Assembly: GCA_933228895.1 (NCBI GenBank)
Contig: OW121853.1
Span: 125,384,133-125,448,132, forward strand
Reading direction: 5' to 3'
Source: Platycnemis pennipes
Lineage: Eukaryota > Arthropoda > Insecta > Odonata > Platycnemididae
DNA: 64,000 nt
Shown: piece by piece, positions 21,601-33,565 of the stretch
Layout: each line of letters starts with the position of its first letter
How positions within the stretch are numbered: the stretch's first letter is position 1
Position numbers and translations under genes: made by a program
Notes under the pieces: generated by a model
What the model was told of the DNA's origin: nothing
What the model saw: the letters and a program-made list of their open reading frames with translations, nothing else
Database searches by the model: none

Positions 21601-22780
21601 CCGCCGACTGCATGGAAAACACTAAAATCTTCAGCAATGGATCTCGGCGTAATTTGTTCATGATGAGTTATTACCCTGAAGAACTAATAATGGACACGCA
21701 TTCAAGTGAAATACCTCTCCGGACCATTCCGACGAGCAATGAATGAGGCCACATTCCTGTAAAAGACCTTTGTGTCGGGCCCCACATTAGGGCCCGGACG
21801 ACCTCTACACCACCGCGGTTTGGAACTAGAGGGCCCCATGCCACGACAGGAGAGGAATACCTATATGGCGCGAGCAGTAACTACTAGCAACGAGACTCAT
21901 CCGCAGTGAGAAGAGTAGGAGATTGAATGAATATCGAAAAAAGCCGCGTTGAGGAAATGCAAAGAAGCGACGAAAGCCTACATTTCCAGAGTCGGCTCCG
22001 CGAAGGCAAATTCTATGTGGCTCTCTCTCACTCAGCCGAACAACATGATGATTATGTGCGCTGGTTGAATATCTCGCCCTTGACGTATTTTAACACAAGC
22101 CTGATGCAACCGCCCGAGTCACTGCAGTAATTGTTCACTGACTAAAGCTGAAATTACCCTTCGGGTAATTTGAAAACATCATCCAAAAACTAACTAACTA
22201 ACAAAAACTAACCGTAACACTATGCAATTGACAAAAAACATGTGTTACTCTTCATGAAACGCCACTCACTTAAACAAGGAAATGTAACACGTTTTCTCCA
22301 TTTTACTTCCAACTGGTTACCATAAAATTCTAAGAATTCATCTTCGATTTCTTAGCCGTGACCCAAAGTACAATTTTTGTACCATTGACAATAAACAACT
22401 AAAGCTACATAATATTTAAATGTTTCCATTGCATTATGAAATTGCAATGTTTAACTACTCGATACAATTACCTTCCGTTTCCAATACTGTAATAATACTG
22501 TACATTAAGTAATGAAGTAAAAAACAGAAATCGTCAAGAGAGCTAGAGCATGACAAATATTGGACAAACTGACACTCCTATATGCACAGCTCAATCGCAG
22601 ACTAATAGGCACCAGAGGAATTTTGCTCAGGAACCCAACCAAGAACATGGAAAATTGTATGGACCCATTTTAAAAACAAATAGCAAATTCGCTACTAAGT
22701 AATGGAACAAAAGAGCACAATTTTTCCGCCGCAGATTTCTTTTTAAATTTAATTGAAGGGGACCGAAAAAACATATACAT
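21600..22780. other. intron 2 sequence, nothing recognised
   Basis: It contains a perfect 9-bp hairpin (AAATTACCC, TTC loop, GGGTAATTT at 22151-22171). No exon, RNA gene or repeat family recognised. Confidence 0.35.
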
Positions 22781-22782
22781 AT

Positions 22783-23562
22783 TCTATATATATTAATTTT
22801 GTAGCGTGTCAGTCAGTCCGTCCGTCATTCTGTATCCGTTTCCTTTCGTTCCTTCCCAATTGTTGAGCTATAAGAGTGAGGTTTGGTGCGTTGAGTGCGG
22901 ATTCTCTGTCTGTATGATTTGCTAGTAATTTTTTATTTTTTGCAGTTTGTGGTGCAGAGAAAAATGCGAAAAACGTGGTTTTTGAGAGTGGGAGACAACA
23001 TTTAATGAAAATGTTCGTTCGTAGGTTTCCGCGGCGTTGATTAGATGTTCTCTGCATTTTTCTCGGGATGCGTCCGCGTTGTTTGACAGTGAGACAACAG
23101 TTTCGCCAACCTTCCTGTTGGACTTCGACCTGAAGACGCCAACAGGAAGGTTGGCGAAACTGTTGTCTCACTGTCAAACGACGCGGACGCATCCCGCGGA
23201 CTCATCCCGAGAAAAATGCAGAGAACATTTAATGAAAATATTGTAAAAAAAAGTGCAAAACATATAGGATAATTAGAGTGGAACACATTTCTCTATTTAT
23301 AAAATACCCATTTCCTTCTATCTGCATACAAAATTCTTATGAAAAGTTGGTGCACAAAAGTGTAAAAAAATGCAAGGACTACTTTGAGTAGTGAAGCAGT
23401 AACTGCCTGCCTGAAGCACAAGCACTACTGTCACCTATTGGTAATGAGTCATCAGTAGTTTCCAAACACTTTGTTAAATCTCATTTGACACTAGAACACA
23501 AAGTTCACCTCAAGAGCACACCAGACAGAGACTGCCTGCGAAGCAGGCCGCAGATCTGCTAG
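22783..23562 (+). mobile_element. non-autonomous Helitron-like element
   Basis: The left end TCTATATATATTAATTTTG and the following GTGTCAGTCAGTCCGTCCG resemble 5' ends of insect Helitrons. The right end has the classic arrangement: a hairpin GCCTGC-GAA-GCAGGC (23534-23548), ten bases, then CTAG followed by host T (23559-23563). No Rep/helicase is encoded. It holds a long foldback (23045-23226). The 5' boundary is less certain because the expected host A is not immediately before TC. Confidence 0.6.
23045..23226. repeat. long foldback inside the Helitron-like element
   Basis: The arm GGATGCGTCCGCGTTGTTTG...CTTCCTGTTGG (23063-23120) and its inverted copy (23138-23195) match over about 58 bp with one mismatch, around a 17-nt loop. 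Beyond that, the matching CTCTGCATTTTTCTCGGG stem continues, with a small duplicated block (CGCGGACTCATCCCG) in the right arm only. Confidence 0.85.
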
Positions 23563-23569
23563 TCAATCC

Positions 23570-24110
23570 CTTAAAATTTGGAAGCGAGGCACATTGTTGG
23601 CCTTAGAGGTAACTTTGGATGACTGTCCTACTTAAGGAAATACTAAGTACATTGACTCCATCACATCAATATAAACCCTATAAGGAAAAGTGTATAGAGG
23701 TAGGCATATAATAGCTAATAAAATCTATGAATGTACTGGTATTTGAGAAGTTTCCTCACTTCAATATCTCCTCGTCGACTAATAAACAGGTGAATATCGT
23801 CGACGGCAGTGGCCAAATCTCATTAGCATCAACATCAATATCCGCCCATTACCAGCATAGCACACTGTGAGAACGCGAGAGAGAGAGAGACAGTGCCACG
23901 AGCAAGAGGAGAGTTCCCCTGATCAGAGGCGAAAGGAACTGAGGATGGAGAGAATGCGCCGAGAGAGCTAAGTGTTTTGAGGTTATCAGCAGAGTATGTA
24001 CTCAAATTAGAGCACGTTTTTGCAGAGTCGATTTTCCGCAGGCCTCTAAATTTGTTTCTACTCTTGCGCCCCTGAGTAAAAAATGAGTTCTCAAGTCCCT
24101 CTCTTCAGCG
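23570..24110. other. intron 2 sequence, nothing recognised
   Basis: A (GA)n run at 23877-23891; otherwise nothing recognised. Confidence 0.3.
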
Positions 24111-24810
24111 CTTGTTGGTCTGCGTACGCGATCCCATGAGAGTGGCCGGGGATGGGGTTTAGGAGGGGAGGAGAAGAAGCCATTATACATACGACTCTCC
24201 TGCTTCGCACGTCGAGAGGGCGGGGAGGAGGCTGCGGTGGAGGAGCGGCCATTCTCACTACACAGTAGCCACGCCATAAATTACCCCCGGGGGATTGGAG
24301 GGGCGCAGCGGAGAAGGGTTTCGGGGGAGGGATATGACGGCTCTCGAGGAGGAGGAGGGGATCACAAAAAATATATCTCCATGAAAACGTCGACTCCCAG
24401 CATCTCCTCGCATGCGGCTGGAGAAGGGGAGTTGGGTGGGTGTCGGGGAGGTGGGGGTCCGGACCGGAGGGTATGAGGGGGGGGGTGAAGGGATGGGGAG
24501 GAAAGGGTTAAGCGGAGGAGGAGGATGTCTTGGCTTCTGGAATCCGAGGCGTGGGATGGTCGCTGGCCAAGGGACGGAGCCTCTATCTGCACCCAAGCGT
24601 TGTCGCGTCCGAATGGTGTTGCCGTTCGACAGACTGCAGGGTGCTCCCCTTGCATTTCTGCATCCCGGTCATTAGCGACGAGATAGGTAAACACAACCTC
24701 GCGACGAAAAACGTGGGAGAGGGTATTGAGTGAAGGAACCCATACACTTGGGGGCCGACACCTTAGATTTGTCCAATCCGGACCCGCAACCACGAGTAAC
24801 CGCAAGAATT
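24110..24810. other. GC/CpG-rich island
   Basis: G-rich on the plus strand with overlapping open frames on both strands; no splice-bounded exon or homology recognised. Confidence 0.3.
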
Positions 24811-24837
24811 CGACCGCGCGTCATTAGAATTCGAGAA

Positions 24838-25577
24838 ATACTACATCTACATAATACACTGCAAGCCACCACAAAGGTGTGTGGCATGGGGTGATTCTCA
24901 CCAAACATGCACTACATATCATGCATAAAAAAGGAACAGTATTAATATACTAGTCAGAACTACACGATTTAAAAAAGATAGAAATTGCAAAGAAAACATG
25001 CAAAAACATTCTGTTAGTAGGGTTAGCTTTAAGTACTCATACCAACATGCAGCTACCAATGCTATTCATTGCTACTCTCCGATAGGACATATTTACCGTT
25101 ATTCGTATCTCTTATTGTGCGAGGGAAAAAGGACATTTTGAATCGGTCAGTTCGGCAATCAATTTCTCAAATTTTATGATTGTGGTCCAGTCTGCCATAG
25201 TAAGTTGGGGTTCGCAAAATATTTTAAACATCATAACTGAAAATACTGTCTTGGAATTTTTTTAGTATATTAAGTCTAAATTTCAACCAGCTATCTGACA
25301 ATGATTCCCATTTTAATTCAATTAATAGACTGGTTACGCTAATATAATTATCGTATCGTCCCTTTACAAATCTTGCCGATCTTCGCTGCACACGTTCAAG
25401 TTCATTATTTAGACCGATTTCGTAGGGATCCCATACACTGGCAGCATATTCCAAATGAATTGTAACAAGGGAAAAGTAGCTGATTTCTCGTACATGATCG
25501 TCACATTTACCCAATACTCTTTTAATGAATCCCAGTTTACGATTAACTTGACCCATTATTTCACGTATGTGTTTACC
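24838..25577 (-). mobile_element. LINE-A copy A5, with 11-bp target duplication
   Basis: A 740-bp, 5'-truncated insertion flanked by GAATTCGAGAA (24827-24837 and 25578-25588). It has the tail, hairpin, 3' UTR and a C-terminal coding region (open frame 25224-25556 on minus) that stops before CRTDRF because of substitutions. The clean duplication shows target-primed insertion and fixes the true ends of this copy. Confidence 0.9.
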
Positions 25578-25689
25578 GAATTCGAGAATTCCCCATGATC
25601 ACAAGAACATAATTGATAATCAGAGGCAGGGGTCCGGGGCAAAGGGATCTGGGATGTTCGCCACTCCTTTCCCTCCGACGTAAAAAGAT

Positions 25690-25960
25690 TAACGAGAACG
25701 CCAACGAGCGAGACAGAGTGGAGTGACAAGTTAATAACGACTCGGGGCGCCGACGTACTCCGCGTCCTCTGCTTTCAGCGAGGCGGAGTGAGTGCGAGAA
25801 GCGGCGAGCGAGAGAGACGCACGGACTCCCTTTCCCTGTGGCTCACACATTAATTAGCATTCGGCTCCCGAAGTAATTCCCGCGAGGCTGCAAAGTGGCG
25901 GGGCGCGGCCTGATTGGCCCCGAACTCATCCACCCAGCTGCGCACGGCCGCCGACATATC
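25690..25960. other. CpG-rich island
   Basis: Short CpG-dense stretch without a recognised gene. Confidence 0.3.
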
Positions 25961-26336
25961 TCATCGCCGAAATATCATCTCCTTCTTCCCTCTGACATCA
26001 GATACTGCACCGCCCGCTATAATTGAGACCCATAAATTACTCCAACTCGACCGGACGTTTTTTCGATCTCTGGCCTCGTGGCTGGAAACTAATTGGTTTA
26101 CACATGCAAAGTGACCACCCATGTACTTTTTTAAGGACGGATTGACATTGCCAGGCCACGGAACTCGACTTCGAGGGTGGATTCCAATTGGAAGGAACGT
26201 GGCTGCGGTGGTGAATGACTTTGCTCGGCCTTCCCCCATCGCTGCTCTCATGAGGAAACAAGGGACGTTCGAAACGTTGAAGCGGAAAACGTTCGAAGGG
26301 AAATATTATATCTGCATCCCCAAAACGGTCTCCCCT

Positions 26337-26643
26337 GGGGTGTTGTGTTTGAAACCGTCGGAATTATCTCGAATAGAAAACCAAGAAGTAACGAGGTATA
26401 CACGCGAATGGTTTTCAAATTTGACGAGTTAAAACCGCAGATTACAGCCTCATTCATTGTTTATACATGTGTTCTATTTCATCTGGGGGCTCTATAGTCA
26501 AGAAAAATTCAAGTGAAATTTTATTAATGGTATCGTAACGAGTGATTCAGACATATAATATTTGCGAATAATTCGTGTTTGTAGCAAGTGACTCTTTAGT
26601 TACCTATTCGAGGTAATCCCAGTGGTTTCAAACACAACCCCCC
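26337..26643. mobile_element. MITE family M1, copy 2
   Basis: Starts GGGGTGTTGTGTTTGAAACC and ends GTGGTTTCAAACACAACCC. It aligns with the reverse complement of the element at 3633-3957, including the central TTCATTCATTGTTTA and AACGAG.-ATTCAGACAT blocks. About 307 bp, non-coding. Confidence 0.7.
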
Positions 26644-26649
26644 AGGTCC

Positions 26650-27605
26650 GAATTTTTCCGAGATTCCTATTTCAAATTCAGCCTTTGGCCGTCGGCGATG
26701 CACTAAAGGTGAGATGCTATGACATGAGAAAAACTGGTGTTATTTAGCTATGACGGATTGTACCACTTAATGCTTTTGAATTATGGCGGAATTTAATATG
26801 TAGACATCAACTTGTTAAACGTTTGTTTGAATTCACCACGGGAATTTTTCCACAAAGCATGAAAGGGCGCGGTAAACTTTCGCTATTAGAGCCAGGGGCT
26901 TTTTTCATATGCATTGCACGTTACGCTGCCTAAATCAATCTCCCAATGTGGCTGTTATGACGACAAAAAATATATTTACAGTTTGTGAGAGGAAAGATAT
27001 TCAATAGGTATCTGCTCATAATGCATCATAGAGATATTTGTGTGCTAAACAGTAGAAATACTCAAGGAATGGCTTTCACAAATACTAACGTCAAGCTTGT
27101 CTACAAGGTTCGTCTTGTTTTGATAAATGGTACTTGACGACTCCTCACTTCAGCAAGTACTTAGTATCTAGAGCGTTCTCTGAGACCAGGCAGAAAATTC
27201 CTCGGGCCACACGACGTCGCAACCTCGGAATCGAAGTTCGAGTTCTCTTTAGATGAGAATGCACCAGAAGGGAGTGTGGTCTTCTTGGAAGGGAACAGCT
27301 TGGGGCGTCGAAATCAATCGGGAAGAAGAGGGAGCTAGAAGACCGTTTGGCTGAGGGTCAGAGGTGGAGGACGGAGAAATGCGCTCGGGGTCAAACGGAA
27401 GGGAAATAAATGTGCCACAGAGACTTGGATGCTGTGCATGCCAAAATAAACAAATTGGTAAAAAGTAATAGGGGACATCTCAACCGAAGGAACACACTGT
27501 TCATGATTGATTCGGAAACTTCTTACCACAAGAAAACACGAGGAGAAAGGAGGGGATTCGAAAGACATTGGAATGGACCACACGGGCCCATTTCAAGGGC
27601 AGCGG
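26650..27605. other. intron 2 sequence, nothing recognised
   Basis: No repeat or exon recognised. Confidence 0.3.
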
Positions 27606-27612
27606 CAATTTA

Positions 27613-27825
27613 TAGCAAAGGGATAGATAGAGGAAATATTTTACAGTAGTCTGTAGTGCATGATGCATGTATTAATCCCTTAAATACTATTGATAATAAC
27701 AATCTAGTTGCATGAGACCCTATAGTTGCTTGTTTGCATGTCGGTAGTGCATGCTTGGTGATCTTCACCCCCTGCCACACACCCTCTCGGTGGCTCGCAG
27801 GGTATCGTGTAGATGTAGATATAAA
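27613..27825 (+). mobile_element. LINE-B 3' end
   Basis: Begins in AGCAAAGGGATAGATAGAGG (the IGRGNI codons), then the B 3' UTR, hairpin and tail CGTGTAGATGTAGATATA. Confidence 0.8.
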
Positions 27826-28013
27826 TTTCAGTGCGGAAGGGAAAAAGTAATAATCACACACGCCACACGATTTAATGCTCCCTAAAAAAATTACACCCAT
27901 CCACAAGCCATTCCTTATCTAATTGGGCACTAAGATAAGGAATTTCGTCAACATGCCTAACTATTCTTGTTTTTTCCTAGCGTATTAACTGAGTAAATTC
28001 TTCCAATCATTGT

Positions 28014-28051
28014 CCTGAAGACGATTAGTGAGTCAGTCATCGAAACGTCGG
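28014..28051 (+). other. CTGAAGA...GAAACG hairpin signature
   Basis: CCTGAAGACGATTAG, a spacer, then GTCATCGAAACGTCGG: a short stem (GAT/ATC) lies between CTGAAGA and GAAAC. The same pattern appears at 16666-16692 (minus), 41522-41550 (minus), 49217-49242, 51368-51385 and 53235-53263. It resembles the core layout of a hammerhead ribozyme or Penelope-like terminal repeat but carries an extra base before the stem. Function unknown. Confidence 0.4.
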
Positions 28052-28678
28052 TGGAGATGGAAAATATAACCCGCATGAAGAATATACTCATGCCTAACTA
28101 TTTCTCCAGATTTGAACAGCACATGGGAGTACGGCAGTGGATTTACAGTCCAAGAAACGAGCCCCGGTTCTCAGCTCTTGCGCAGTTCATTTACTATTTC
28201 TCGAATAACTTCAAAGTAAGTGACATACAATCAAGCTCTAACACCAGTTTTCACATATATAGTTTCATAAGCCTTTACAAGGTGGTTAGAAGGTACTGGT
28301 GGCAGCATCGCAGCTGATTCGTTAAGCTAGGTCCTGCCATTTTCTGTAGGAACGGACAAACGGAATTACTCCTTGCGTTACTCACGGAAGATATTGTTTA
28401 AGCACGTGGTAAAACTAAGTGTAGTAAGATAATTGATGGAAATCACAGTAAAAGTTATTCAAATTTGAATAGTGGCAAGTCCGCAGTAAGACAAACAATT
28501 GCCAAATAAATAGTGTAAATAGCTTAAATTTGTACCAAATGTTGGGAATAAAATTAACTTCCAATGGAAAGAAATGCATTTATATTTCTCCCTTGTCACC
28601 CGCAGGCTAGCATTCATTGCCCCCTCCTCCACTTAATTGAAGGATCGCGAATTTCGTTATTCCACAGGGAAAAATTAC

Positions 28679-28750
28679 GCCTCGGGAGCTTAACTGGTTA
28701 AAGCACCTGGCCGGAAATCAGGGGATCCAGGTTCGAAACCCGGTCAAGGC
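28679..28750 (+). tRNA. tRNA-like cloverleaf, probably a tRNA pseudogene or SINE head
   Basis: This 72-nt sequence starts GCCTCGGGAGC and ends TCAAGGC, with a 7-bp acceptor stem containing one mismatch, a box A-like AGCTTAACTGG, an anticodon stem CCTGG/TCAGG and a perfect box B (GGTTCGAAACC). A run of T follows at once (28756-28765), a good Pol III terminator. The anticodon loop CCGGAAA lacks the usual U33 and its apparent anticodon GGA is not expected in animals, so it is probably a tRNA-derived pseudogene or SINE head rather than a working tRNA. Confidence 0.5.
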
Positions 28751-28769
28751 GAATGATTTTTTTTTTCTG

Positions 28770-31360
28770 ATTTCTGGATTTTCTGCTATTGTGGAATTTC
28801 TGCTATTGTACCCTCCTCTACCTTATAACCTCAATGGGCACATGAGAAAAAAATGGAATAAAAAAGCCAACACACCACCGAGGGAAAATTATTGGTAAAA
28901 TTGGAAAATAATGGCGGAGGGAGCGAAAGGTGAAAGGAGATTGATATGTCATCGGCGAACAGGGAGGTTCGGCCCCTCTAGTGTATGCATACTAAAGCTC
29001 GAACGACCACTAGGACGGCATACTGTTTGAGAACTACGTGGGTAGAATAAACACGAATGCCAAGTCATGACGACCCTCAAGATTCAAGATTATAAGGAGT
29101 CAGGCGAGTCAGGTCAGTTCAAGATACACCTTTCAAGAAACTTCTTTGGCGATAGCAAAATCTGAACAGGCATGCAGTAGAACGATCACGAAACGTTTAC
29201 GTGAAATTTTCTTATAACATTGAATAAACTTGAGAAATCCATCCTTGTAAATCTCAGCCCATGGCGAAGATGGATATTTCCGGGAGCAACACAGAAACAC
29301 AAGCATTCGGGAAATAAATCCGTCCCGAAACGTTGACCCTTCGAAATGTTTACGAGGTATTTTTTTCCGCTTCCCAACTCCAGCGGATCCAAAAACAGTT
29401 GTTCGATCGGCGAGGCCATCTCTATGCGTATTTATTTAAAAAAAAAAGGTTCGGAGGAGCGATCCGTTTCGTTACAAAACGGTATATCAGATGAAGCAAA
29501 ACATTTGTCCGTGTCATTCAAATTAACTGCCATCTCAATAATAAGGGGTTGAAACCGACATCTCTAGTCAAGCAGGAGAGAGAGAGAGGGGAATAAAATC
29601 AAACGGATTCGGGAATTTCCGTTTCATTAAGTTAGCTTTAGGATTTGAGCTTTATTTTATCATTGACAGAGATATCCGACGACACTCGGTGGCGTTCATT
29701 TACATGAATTGAATTAATAAGAATAAAGAAATAAATGTCGTAGCCGGGTCGAGAAGTATATTGGATATTAGACTCGAGCGACTCGAGTAAAAATCTGACG
29801 AGGAAAAATCCATAAATAAACGTTTTTAATGTCTTTTAGCCGTGTGGTGAAGGGAACCCGTTTCAGCTGAAAAACTTCTCAATTCATCATCCCACCACCG
29901 TGACATAAGAGAAAATATACACATAAAGGCAGAATGAAGAGACCACTCCTGATAGCCAACGATTATTAAAAACGCTCTGCAGATCAGCTCGGGCGCGAAA
30001 AAGGTGGCAATCTATATTGGGGTTCGAACCACGATAGAGAAGGGTAAATTCATCAGTATACCAATCCCTACTCAAGGTTGAGTGGACAGAACTTCAAGTG
30101 AACTTATGCGTTCGTCGGAGCCGTTGGACCGTTCGATTATGCCTCCGGTAACTGTTGGCTAATTCCGAAGCAGATATTCTCCAGACCTTCCTGAAAAATG
30201 CCTACTTCTGTCCAATTAGCAACCTAACGTAAATGGCGCAAAACACGTCAACTGTCATTCGCTACCCCAAAAATAAGGATTACCTAGAGCACCTACCAGC
30301 ACTGTCTTATATCTTAATTCTAATGCTAAAACGCACTTACCTCGGTTATCAAAGTCTTTAGCCGGCAGAATGAGCAATCATACCTTAGTATACAGTATTG
30401 GAGCATCTTCGGAACTTGAACTCAAAAGAGCTCTTGAGAAAATCTGACATAGAAAAGGTTTGGGAAAATATCTTTCTCCGAGTGAAAACAGTAAAATCTA
30501 ATTGAAGTGCATACATCCATAGTGATTCACGTACTTCAATTGACGATAAAAAGAATTAAAATACTTCACGGCCCTCAATCTACTGATTGAAAGATGAAAA
30601 GCAACTCCTTATTAACCGTTTACAGTCCAATGCCTCCTCATCAGGGGCAACAGTCACGAAAGGATAAAAAAAAACTAACCCTCTCCTTGAATTCACGCAA
30701 CCATCGATACACGAGTGTCACTAGGGGAAGAAACATTGGGAGACATCAACGACCGATAGATTCCTCAACCTATTGGCGGACGATAGTTTTCATTACTGAC
30801 CCATGAAGGCAAAAAACAATAAAGTATCTCGCAGGGTCTAATTACATTACGACTCTAACACCTTAAAAATCTCTATACTATCGATACTTTCCCTACAATT
30901 CATGGTAGCTCATAGGTTGGAACGTTGGTCTACCACGTCCCCTAACCTAATGCCTAAATTTCATACGTCACTGGCCTTGGTACCTGTCTACTTCCTACCT
31001 TCGCAAAACAGACTTATCCTCGTGCTGAAGAATGTGGTTCGGTGGATATCGATACTTTGTTACATGCGTCCATATCGGGAAGAAAAAGAAAGAGATCGGG
31101 ATAGTTTTCCGATGTGTAGCGTCTCCTACGCTGCCTCCCTACTGTCGTACCCGGGCCCAGACGGATGTTTTCACCCGCTTCACTAAAGAGCAGAAGGTGC
31201 GTGGACAACCTTTCCTCTGACTGGTACCCCTCTACCAATCTGATATGGGTACAGATACCGGGACTATTTTATTGTTGGCCACACATTTAATATATTATAC
31301 ATTTTTCATTTCAAATCGCTCTTCGGCCTCCGATAAGTTTCGTAGGGCTCCTTTCAGGAG
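28770..31360. other. intron 2 sequence, nothing firm
   Basis: About 2.6 kb without a recognisable element. A possible reversed SINE T arm (GGGGTTCGAACCACG) at 30019-30033 is too short to call. Confidence 0.3.
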
Positions 31361-31370
31361 AGACCAACTC

Positions 31371-31412
31371 CCTGGAATGAACTAACAGCGCCGGTTGATC
31401 GCTCATTCCAGG
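31371..31412. promoter_or_regulatory. inverted pair of TEAD-type sites in intron 2
   Basis: CCTGGAATGA (31371-31380) and TCATTCCAGG (31403-31412) are exact inverted copies separated by 22 bp. Each contains the TEAD/Scalloped core. The pair lies in intron 2 of the expanded gene in a stretch without recognisable transposons. A regulatory role is only a suggestion. Confidence 0.25.
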
Positions 31413-32079
31413 TAGGTACCACCAGATGCAATCTGGGCGTCCAGCAAGCTAGAGCAGCTAACTCATGCTGGAATCTGGTTTTCGCAGAAAAGAGACTGAT
31501 CACAGCCCTGCCGACTTCGCATGATTTTTTTTGGCCGGGCACTCGAAGGCAAAGACTTTCAACTGTGGCCGGATTTTAAAACAGCGAAGGTTCTCTGAAA
31601 ATTCATAACTTGAATCAAAGCAGTGTCCACTTCCTTCTATCAGCCTTTTGCATGAAATCGTCTAGAAACTAGTATACATATTCTGATTTGATTACTTTCA
31701 ATTGCCTACAAGACTAATTCAATACTCACCTATCAAACAGACTTCGATAGATTTATGAGATTCTGGAATAAATCCATGACATAAGCCAATTGAAGGAAGA
31801 AGAAAAAATCTCCGATACCGATATTTTGGTCAACGAGGTGACCATCGACAGGAAGAAACGAGAAGATAATTGCAAGCGAAGTGCTAAGCTCAAAGCGTGT
31901 TCCGGTAGTTTTTTTTTCAAGGATAAAATCGGTTTCTTGAGTAATTCAATTCGTAACTCTGCAATCCATATGGCTGATGTGTTAGACAACAGCTACCAAT
32001 TTTCAAACACGGCGAATACATGAAAACAATCTAAGCGGAGAGTAGCTGTATTGCTGCAGCGCTCTACGTGCAGCACGAT

Positions 32080-32880
32080 AGTCTCCATGTGGTGCCCAGG
32101 AAGTGGTGACGGCGCGGGAGGCGACTGGTGACCTCCGGGGTGCCGAGCGACGAAGGAGCGGGCGCACCACAGGGAGGAGGAGGAGGGGGCGGATGCGGCG
32201 CGACCGTCACTCGGTAGGCCGACGGGCGAAAGGCCCTCTCCCGGGCCCCCACGCTCACACCTGACCTTATTATTGGTGAGCCTTTGACGTTCCGTTAATT
32301 AGTTAACGCTTGCATTCCTCTGGAGGAGGAGCGGGGCCGCTTGCAGGAGAGAGAGAGGCAAGAGCCGCTAGGCTACCCTCTGGGAGGGGGAGGTGGAAGG
32401 ACCCTCGGAGGCGGCGGCAGGACTGAATACGTAACTCCGGTAGCAGCCACTATATACATACGCACACATTTATGTATGTATGAGGCTGGAGGTATAAATG
32501 CCTGTATATACATATGTATCCGCTCGCCTCGGCCGGCCGCCACCCAGTCCTCCCCCCCACTCCGCCCTGCGCCACTTTTTGTGGCCCTCCCCCGGCCCAT
32601 CCGGCATCATTCCAGCCCCTCCGCCCGTCCTTATTCGCCCTTCTTCTTCTTCTTCTTCCCTGTCGACCTCCTCCCATCTCATCATCCACCGGCAGTGTTG
32701 CCAACATCATCTTTCGGGGCTTTTTCAACACTCCGCTCGCTCGAAGATTATCATTCTCCCTTCGTAGGCATGCACGGAGGCGGCTTCGGGCGGAAGGGTC
32801 CATTTCGCTCCGGAAGGGCGGGGAAGTGGACGCACGGAAGAAATGTTTGTCTCACTGCTCAGCGAGGAGAATGGAGTAGG
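32080..32880. other. GC/CpG-rich island
   Basis: Overlapping open frames on both strands and a (TTC)n run at 32641-32656. No splice-bounded exon or homology recognised. It lies about 2.9 kb downstream of expanded exon 2. Confidence 0.3.
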
Positions 32881-33470
32881 TAGGTAAAAAGCACATCGGT
32901 CAATTTATCCGCCGATAACCATCTTTGGGGCTCTATGGAGAAGTTAATTGCTTCATCGTTAAAGGTGCTTTTTTCTTGGTCAAGAGAAATGAACGGACTA
33001 AAACAATTTCATCAAGAGTATTATGGTGGACCATGTCAATCTCCAACTTTTTCTCGCTCAGCTATTGTAGAAAAAGTTACTGGTAAGAGAACGGCAATGT
33101 GATGAATTCTCATCCAAACAAAGACCAAGTCACAACACGAAGGACAAATGGAAAGCATAGGTAATTGAAATTAAGAGCAACTATCAAGTAGACAAAAAAC
33201 TCTGGAAATGTAACGGGTACTAGAATAATAATACGACAGGCTTTACCGTCATAACCACTTATTAGTGTACTCTTCGTGGAAGTGTAAATAGTATGTTCAC
33301 TATTTTGCGCGCATAACTTTCCAACGATTTTAACTATGCCGCATGGGACAGAGTTCTACAGTTAGTGTTGCTTCAGATCAGATGTTTCGATAATAAGAAG
33401 CCTATCTGGGCAAGCATGTAGAGCGAAGCCATTTCCCCCAGCATGGATGGAAAAGTTGAAATTTCTTGTT

Positions 33471-33565
33471 TCTTGCGTCCCACTCCAAAAGAAATCCACC
33501 TGCGCCCTCGGCCAAATCGGCCGGGACACGTGACTCAACTCCTCAAAAGGAGAGAGGAGGAGGAA
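33471..33565. repeat. inverted duplicate, left arm (E-box/AP-1 motif)
   Basis: About 95 bp that recurs in inverted orientation at 34383-34469, roughly 85 per cent alike by eye. Both arms contain CACGTGACTCA, in which an E-box (CACGTG, 33527-33532) overlaps an AP-1 site (TGACTCA, 33531-33537), followed by ACTCCTCAAAA. Confidence 0.6.

Noticed and set aside
22151..22171. AAATTACCC hairpin as a terminator
   Set aside because: No gene lies next to it and bacterial-type terminators are not expected here.
24362..24805. 147-residue minus-strand open frame
   Set aside because: Compositional frame in a G-rich island; no domain, splice or start evidence.
32341..32883. 180-residue open frame in a GC-rich island
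   Set aside because: Overlapping frames of similar length exist on the other strand, the peptide is low in complexity (Pro, Arg, Gly, Ser) and no splice or domain signal supports it.
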